DNA from: Rhizomucor pusillus
Lineage: Eukaryota > Mucoromycota > Mucoromycetes > Mucorales > Lichtheimiaceae
Direction of reading: 5' to 3'
Length of the DNA: 64,000 nucleotides
Assembly (NCBI GenBank): GCA_900175165.2
Contig: FWWN02000568.1
Coordinates: 23,322-87,321, forward strand
How positions within the stretch are numbered: the stretch's first letter is position 1; every line of letters begins with the position of its first letter. Below are positions 58,396 to 64,000 of this stretch, in pieces. The notes under the pieces are model-generated. The model saw only the letters and a list, made by a program, of their open reading frames with translations, was not told the DNA's origin and made no database searches. The translations under genes were made by a program, and so were the position numbers.

Positions 58396-60324
58396 TTAAT
58401 TAATAATATTGCTAGATTTACTTTTCTTGCTACGCTTTGCTGCGCTTGCTTTGTCTTCTGAGGGCACTGCCTCCGCTTCGTCCTTTTCTACCTGGACACT
58501 CTTGAGATTGCAGATAAACTCGGCAAGCTCTTTCTGCTCATCTACAGTGGAGTACACTCTTTTTTCTGCTCCGAGGATGCTGCATGTAATAGGTTCTGTT
58601 TTCACGTCGTCGTCTTGTGGACTGAGTTCGTCTATGTCTGCCGTAACATGCCAACCACCGGTCTCTTCGTTCTCGTCTCCTACGTGCCAAATCTGATAGC
58701 CATAGCCACAATCTTCTTCCAAGAACTGGCGTCGTCTTTCCGAAAAGGACGTTTCGTGGGTGTCTACTGTACACAAGGTATAAAATCTTGAATAAAAGCC
58801 CTTTTCGGCTCTGTTCTTTGCACGCAGAATACGGCCCAATCTCTGTGCTTCCTGGCGACGGGACCCAAAGTGAGAAGAAACCTGGATCAGGACTGTGGCA
58901 GCTGGCAAATCCAAACTGGTGTCACCGATACGCGATAGCAGTAAGGTTGAAATTGACTTGGCTCTCAGAGCTCTGCGGCTAGCCAGCTCGGACCAGGATG
59001 CACCTTCATCGGTTTTGGGAACATCAATTTGGAAACGATGCAAGAGCATACGTGCATCTTCCGGTGCAGTGCCACCGTAAATAAACGGTCTACCCAGTTT
59101 TTCTGCATACACTCTGAGCGCATCAATGTGGTCACAGTACACAAGCACCTTGTCGCCTCTCGCTTCGTGGTATTGCACAAGCCGTTGGCACATTTGCACT
59201 TTCTTTGGGTTCAGGATAGAGAGCAAACTTTTGACGTGATGCGTGTGACCAAGCAAACTCGGGCTGCCGCCAGCGTAAAAGTTCTCATAGGCTTCCTTAA
59301 AAGTAGGAACCATGTCAACTTCGACTTGAGTACATACGACTTTAGCAATGTAGCCTCGATCTGCGAGCTCTTTCCACTTTGCATGATAGAGTGTCGGACC
59401 AACCAATGTATCCAAATCCTGAATCTTCTCGTCTTCTCGCAACATGGTTGCTGTGAGCCCGAGCCGCACGCGCGTATTTATTTTGCTGATTGCTTTACTG
59501 TAGTTCTGAGCAGGCACGCAATGTACCTCGTCGAGAATAACAAGTCCCCACTGAGTCTTGTCTACAAACTGTGACATTTTCTTGGATTCGGCCGTGCGGT
59601 TCTTTTGGTCAACTAGCATGGTGTACGTTGTGAACAAGACACCCGTCGGTCCGTTGAAAGGCCACTTTTTGCTTCCTGCAAACATTCCCATTTTCGATGC
59701 CATGAGAGTTGTGAATCGCAAGAATTCCTTCTGGAACTGTTCAGCACTGATAATGGTACTGCAAACCACGAGTACCGGTTTCTGGATTGCACACGCGACG
59801 AGAATAGACGTCAAAGTCTTGCCTGCACCGCATGGAAGCACAATGATTCCTGATCGTGCCTTCTTTTCTTCGTCGCTCACGCCGTCCTGCGTAACAAGAG
59901 CGTTCAAGGCTTCAGCCTGGTATGGACGCACTTTGATCTCTGGCCGCAGCGACATTTGCAGCGTCGGCACGTTGGTATCTGTCGCAAAGTGATAATCTGG
60001 TAACACGGTGTAAGGGGAGGACGACCTTGCTGTAGGACTTGCGCGTTTAGTTGCTGGCTTGGACGACGATGTAGGTGGCGGCTTTGGGTTGAAATTGCCC
60101 AATTCAGGCTGATCTATGTCAGTGGGTATAGAATCGTCTCTCAATGTACGTTTCTGCGGAATCGTCTTTGGAGGATCTTGTTTCTGCGGCTGTTCTTGCT
60201 TCTGCTCCTGCTGTTCTTGCTTCTGCTCCTGCTGTTCTTGCTCCTTCTCCATCGCCTCTCTACGATCTCGAAGGAACGACAGCATACGCCCGTATTTTTC
60301 CCGTCTATGCGCAACGTCCTCCAT
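58396..60324 (-). CDS. XPB/Ssl2-like DNA helicase paralogue lacking the XPB N-terminal domain
   Basis: A 642-residue intronless SF2 helicase. XPB hallmarks: LPCGAGKT (Walker A, residues 163-170), DEVH (265-268), GLTATMLREDEK with the RED motif (296-298), PFIYGGT, and SSHFGSRRQEAQRLGRILRAK (motif VI). Segment DYHFATDTNVPTLQMSLRPEIKVRPYQ mirrors the part of XPB just before the helicase core. True XPB/Ssl2 proteins are near 800 residues and have a large N-terminal domain before this point; here only about 110 residues precede it, including a run of EQ/QKQ repeats. An insertion of about 22 residues lies between motifs IV and V (residues 433-455). The start was put at MEDVAHRR; upstream in-frame codons are not coding-like. 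It is probably a second, divergent copy and not the TFIIH subunit itself. Confidence 0.88.
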   Translation of the reverse strand: MEDVAHRREKYGRMLSFLRDRREAMEKEQEQQEQKQEQQEQKQEQPQKQDPPKTIPQKRTLRDDSIPTDIDQPELGNFNPKPPPTSSSKPATKRASPTARSSSPYTVLPDYHFATDTNVPTLQMSLRPEIKVRPYQAEALNALVTQDGVSDEEKKARSGIIVLPCGAGKTLTSILVACAIQKPVLVVCSTIISAEQFQKEFLRFTTLMASKMGMFAGSKKWPFNGPTGVLFTTYTMLVDQKNRTAESKKMSQFVDKTQWGLVILDEVHCVPAQNYSKAISKINTRVRLGLTATMLREDEKIQDLDTLVGPTLYHAKWKELADRGYIAKVVCTQVEVDMVPTFKEAYENFYAGGSPSLLGHTHHVKSLLSILNPKKVQMCQRLVQYHEARGDKVLVYCDHIDALRVYAEKLGRPFIYGGTAPEDARMLLHRFQIDVPKTDEGASWSELASRRALRAKSISTLLLSRIGDTSLDLPAATVLIQVSSHFGSRRQEAQRLGRILRAKNRAEKGFYSRFYTLCTVDTHETSFSERRRQFLEEDCGYGYQIWHVGDENEETGGWHVTADIDELSPQDDDVKTEPITCSILGAEKRVYSTVDEQKELAEFICNLKSVQVEKDEAEAVPSEDKASAAKRSKKSKSSNIIN

Positions 60325-60761
60325 TGTCAGAAAAAGCGACGGAAACAAGAATACGCAGCAGCAAGGAGAAGAGGATGATCCCCGACGACAGGCTGAGCCA
60401 GAAATCAACTGGTGCCAGAATCTTGAAATGGTTTCGCGCTTAATGCAGGAATGATGTATGCTTTTAAATGGCGGACTACTACCTTCTTGCTTGGTAGTAA
60501 CAAACAACTGCGGTGTGCATGCAGTACCATGATTTGATAGCAGATGTTTGACCTAGAGTAATGTAAGGATGACATTGAACCTTTTGAATTCTTTGCACAT
60601 TCTATATCAGATAATATTGGTAAGCTGCGAGCAACGACCTGACTACATAATATACAGCATCCATTTTGGGACCATACATATATAGGTTAACACTTCGATA
60701 AGATGGACCTTATCGACAAGCAAATCCTTGTCCCTATCACCGGATCCTTCATGTTAAGGAC

Positions 60762-60909
60762 CATTTCACAAGGTCTTCTTGGGCCGTTCCAATCGAAAGA
60801 AAGACTTCCGAGCTCGTTGCAAAGGAGCTATGCAATATCTTCTGTACTTTCGAAGCACCGTTACGTTGCAATCGGATAACGACCGTGAGTTTGTGTACGA
60901 GTCAATCGT
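60762..60909 (+). pseudogene. Ty3/gypsy-type integrase relic, core fragment
   Basis: The translation shows FTRSSWAVPIERKTSELVAK and, after a one-base shift, LQSDNDREFVYESI. These match the stretch of retroviral-type integrase cores between the first and second acidic catalytic residues. No start, no LTR and a frameshift: a dead fragment. Confidence 0.6.
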
Positions 60910-61127
60910 AAGTAATAATAAGTTTGTCTCTTTACAAAACTGTTTAGATTAATACGACGGCGATCGAAGACATTAGCGAAGAAGGGGTATCAGAAGGAAA
61001 ACCATTATATAATAATGATAGGCTTAACGGGATTGGTTGGCCATCACTTAAAATCATCAATGGCCGCGCGAGACATCTTCGGTCACAGGAGCTGAGAGAG
61101 AGGGCAAAGGCAACGCCTGTTTGTCCA

Positions 61128-61715
61128 TTATGGAATAAATAAGCGGCGGTGCTTAAGCTCGCTACAGGCTCCAGAGAATGTGCTTCCACATCCATCTTTG
61201 TGATTTAGTTTTGGTTCGTAATGTTTTCCTCTGATAATAAAGTTGAGTAAGCCTTCTAGATAGAGAAAGCACACATCTTCATTTACCCGAGCGCGCAAAT
61301 TTTGAAAGCTTTGACATATCTTCATACGCAAAAGATCGCCAACCCAATGATGTTGACATGGTTCGATACCCTCCTCGATTATCACTTCGATGTTGTCCAT
61401 CTTCCAGGACTTGATAATGTGCTTTCCCAACCGATTATCACACTTGTTCAACCCTGTTGATGTTGACAAGCTGGAGGGTGATGCACTGCAATTTAAAAAA
61501 CAGCTTTCACGACTGGTACATCTTCCAATAAGAATGGACCAAAAGTCTTCCGCATGCGTGTTATATCCGCTCCAACCGATACAATGGCTCCTCCTGATGA
61601 AAATCGGCCTGAAGAGCTCCAAATTGCTCACTTGGCTACAGACACGCAGATGCTGAGCACTGTTAGGTACTTGAACAACAGAGGCATACACTGGAATAAT
61701 ATACACTCTTTCCAT
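61128..61715 (-). CDS. Unassigned 195-codon open frame among transposon relics
   Basis: An uninterrupted frame, read with an in-frame ATG, giving about 195 residues with mixed charged and hydrophobic composition (IEVIIEEGIEPCQHHWVGDLL, NEDVCFLYLEGLLNFIIRGKHYEPKL). I recognise no domain. Its overlap with mobile-element debris suggests it is the gene of a repeated element or a fragment of a host gene captured there. The antisense plus-strand frames (61390-61656 and 61554-61808) are less coding-like. Confidence 0.4.
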   Translation of the reverse strand: MERVYIIPVYASVVQVPNSAQHLRVCSQVSNLELFRPIFIRRSHCIGWSGYNTHAEDFWSILIGRCTSRESCFLNCSASPSSLSTSTGLNKCDNRLGKHIIKSWKMDNIEVIIEEGIEPCQHHWVGDLLRMKICQSFQNLRARVNEDVCFLYLEGLLNFIIRGKHYEPKLNHKDGCGSTFSGACSELKHRRLFIP

Positions 61716-61857
61716 AAATTAAACTCGTCATCCAATGAAGACCTATTTCGGCATTCTCCCAAGTGTGGATGTCAGCATCTTCCGGAGATATTGTCGTACA
61801 AAGCTTAGCACCTCCAAGAGTATATAAAGCATGTAAACATGTTTAGGCCAGCTTTCC

Positions 61858-62497
61858 TCCTTCAAGATTCAAGAGCGTCTTGACTGGGTTCGCAAATGGG
61901 AGGGAACCGATATGGACTTTAGGACTAATTGCGTCTTCCAAGATGAGTCTGCATTCCATGTCAACATGAAGCGCAGCATGGCATGATCGAAAAAAGGGTC
62001 TTCTGCAGTGGTTACGGTGCCAAAAACCAGAGCAAAAACGACCACTATCCTCGGTGCAGTATCTGCACCTGGTCTGATTAAGTGCAGCTTGAGACTCCCA
62101 CGACCACCAGCCAAGAAGAGAAAGCGAGGAGGCTGTGCTGGGCTTATGAGCACAGGGACAGTACAATGGATGAGATGGACCGGTATCCGCACATGAAGGA
62201 CCACTACCTCGTAGTAGATAACGCTCCCATCCATACGTCTAACGACATAGGTAAGTACATCATGTCCCGTGGTTACCGGTATGCCTATCTTCTGTCTTTT
62301 CTCCTGATCTCAACCCTATTGAGCAGTTCTGGTCGGTAGTCAAGAGCAAAGTCAAGCGCAGTAGGCTCTTGGAGAAGGAGACACTCACGACCAGAATTAA
62401 TGAAGCATGCAATCGTATAAGTTTGAGCGATTTCGAAGGGTTTGTCTCGCACTCTCATAAATGCTTAGATAAATGTCGCAACAGAGGGCACTTGTGA
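61858..62497 (+). pseudogene. Broken DD34E (Tc1/mariner-like) transposase
   Basis: The three catalytic acids are visible in order: Asp in CVFQDESAFH (codon at 61942), Asp in VVDNAPIHTS (codon at 62217), and Glu in SPDLNPIEQFW (codon at 62321). Spacing of the last two fits DD34E. The frame is broken by an in-frame TGA at 61984 where related transposases have Trp, by a frameshift near 62150 and by another near 62295. The N-terminal DNA-binding part is absent or unrecognisable. No terminal inverted repeats were found by eye, so the element cannot move itself. Confidence 0.8.
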
Positions 62498-62699
62498 TGT
62501 GGGTGTCACAATAAGTCGATGGCATACGACAGATAGATAGGATACACATTTAAACACACAATGAGAAAATGAGTAACAGGTATTCAGTTAGTGTCATTCT
62601 TTTCCTATATGTTCTTAATGCTCACCATCTGAACTATGCACCGCGGCTTGCATGCACTTGGCGGGAGGAGCTGGGCATGGTTTTGTCACATTTCTAGAC

Positions 62700-63030
62700 A
62701 GGTTTGTTTATTAGCGTCATGTTTAGCTTCGCAAGTCCGCCAAATGCATCTGCAAAACGCGACTTTATTTCTCGGAAACACAGTACTCCAGAATGCTGTC
62801 GAATTCGTGAAAGGCTTTATTGATTGTCAAAAATTCAATATCGCGCAGAAGGGCTACGATCCCCTCAGATCGATATATGCACGCATTCCTGGTGATCACT
62901 GGGCTGTTGACCTCGTCAACTTCAATAAACCACAACATCAACCAATAGCTACCTTCTTGTCATGGTAGACATCTGCACACGATTCTGCATCCTACGTGCA
63001 CTAACTACTTGCACTCTCAACTTTCACAAA
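62700..63030 (+). pseudogene. Ty3/gypsy-type integrase relic, N-terminal fragment
   Basis: Around 62800-62920 the translation gives FIDCQKFNIAQKGYDPLRSI followed by PGDHWAVDLV, the zinc-binding end and the first catalytic Asp region of an LTR-retrotransposon integrase. A frameshift near 62945 is followed by VMVDICTRFCILRALT in another frame, the next part of the core. No intact frame remains. Confidence 0.7.
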
Positions 63031-63219
63031 CATCAGTTTAAAGAACCTCACTTTGTGCCGTGTATACTCGCTTCACTCTCGTTTCTCCCATGCGAACATC
63101 TGCATCCTTTGCATCTTCGACGTGCATAGCACTGGACTCGCAGTTGCTTTCGTGAGATATACTCTGCGAGTACTGGGTGTGGAAGCTCACGGTCTCAAGA
63201 GCATACAGCTCCTTTTAAA

Positions 63220-63860
63220 GACGTAGTTCATTGGCTCAGGCTGGCCATGCTCATCAACAATATGACGTTGCCCATCTTCGTAAAAAAAAGAAAAAAAAAC
63301 TGGTTGCTCATTTTTGACTGCGCAGTGTGGTAGGAAACAGGGGTGTGGTGTATAAAGTGCCTGCCGTGCCAAGGTTTTTGTGCGATCAGAGCTCTGGACA
63401 GGCGACATCTGATTTGGGAACTGCGTCATCCAAACTCGTTGGAGGGCGACATCCCTTTTCACTGGAACGAAATCACTTTTCTGGAAAGAGTGTATCTCTT
63501 TGTCAACAAGGTAGTCCATGGACTCCTCAGGCCTGCCATATTCATCAACGACATTGCCTTGCCCATCTTCATAGAGAAACTGATTATCCATTTGGAAATG
63601 TCTGTGGTGTGGTACTTTGAGTGTGTAAAATGGTGGAAAGAAGAAAAACATAAGCCGAAACGCTTATGTATTTTATATAGTCCTCAGTTTGGCAAACTTT
63701 GTGCGATAAGACTACTTACTAGTTATGCGACATCTGATTTGTAACCACACGACATCTATTTCTGTGAAACGCAATTTTCACTGGGGACGACATTATTTTC
63801 TGGAAAGAGTGTAGACAGGTTTTTTTTTTTCATCTTGACAAGGCAGCGATAACAGAATGA
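63220..63860. repeat. Degenerate tandem repeat, unit about 290-325 bases
   Basis: Several blocks occur twice in the same order. CATCAACA..GCCCATCTTC appears near 63251 and 63542; GCGACATCTGATTTG near 63402 and 63727; TTTTCACTGG..TTCTGGAAAGAGTGTA near 63454 and 63774. On the minus strand (63187-63651) an open frame repeats the peptide pattern YEDGQ-(N/H)-(V/I)VDE-G-PE. Divergence between copies is high. I do not recognise the unit. Confidence 0.65.
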
Positions 63861-64000
63861 TGGAGATGCAGCATTCAAACTTTGCTGTGAATGGTTTCGT
63901 CATCTGCGGTAGTTCCCGTGAATTTATAGTGGGATTCTGGGCCCTCGAGACCCCAAAACCTTCGTACGACGTAAAGTTGATTGATGGCCTGTCGCGAAAA
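63861..64000. other. Right edge of window
   Basis: Unassigned sequence after the tandem repeat; no gene recognisable before the window ends. Confidence 0.4.

Noticed and set aside
62280..62340. Transposase catalytic Glu region read as an intact gene end
   Set aside because: The upstream frame stops at 62339 and the SPDLNPIEQFW segment is in a different frame, so the gene is broken.

Overview
The window is a gene-dense stretch of a nuclear fungal genome, most likely an early-diverging fungus of the Mucoromycota (Mucorales type). The evidence is indirect but consistent. Introns are many and short (about 50-90 bases, GT-AG). A GPI-anchored CotH-family protein, a fused betaine-lipid (DGTS) synthase, a TOK-type potassium channel and a DUF3020 protein occur together. 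Intergenic regions are short and carry TATA boxes and pyrimidine-rich leaders. No RNA gene, CRISPR array or bacterial-style operon was seen. All gene models were built by hand from splice signals and reading phase; I could not run a homology search, so family names rest on recognised motifs.

Layout. 0-8.5 kb: the 3' part of a TOK1-like K+ channel (+), then TAP42/IGBP1 (-) and a 15-exon Sip3/Lam-type sterol-transfer protein (-). 8.5-15.2 kb: gene-poor, with an N/Q-rich membrane protein (+) and a small secreted protein (-). 15.2-25.4 kb: five minus-strand genes or gene blocks: CotH-like, BTA1, a homeodomain factor and a membrane-anchored GDSL esterase. 27.3-32.0 kb: two plus-strand transporters (MFSD1-like and an Avt3-like vacuolar amino acid transporter). 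32.1-35.7 kb: a TrhO/TSTD2-like rhodanese protein and a DHA1 drug:H+ antiporter (-), separated by a 91-base assembly gap. 36.8-40.4 kb: RFC1 (+). 41.0-49.2 kb: a GT32 glycosyltransferase (-), an unassigned mitochondrial protein, RAX1, a serine racemase and Lunapark (all +). 49.6-53.3 kb: a DUF3020 protein and a RING E3 (-). 54.2-60.3 kb: an Ato/GPR1 acetate transporter, RPP1/RPP30 and a DUF2461 protein (+), then a short intronless XPB-like helicase (-). 60.7-64.0 kb: a graveyard of mobile-element relics (Ty3/gypsy integrase fragments, a broken DD34E transposase) ending in a degenerate tandem repeat of about 0.3 kb.

The genes are mostly unlinked housekeeping functions: DNA replication (RFC1), RNase P (RPP1), TOR/PP2A signalling (TAP42), ER shaping and contact sites (Lunapark, Sip3), membrane lipid synthesis (BTA1), transport and cell surface. 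The features I find most unusual are the truncated XPB paralogue, three introns with GC donors, an in-frame retained-intron option in Lunapark that would drop its zinc finger, and the tandem repeat at the right edge.
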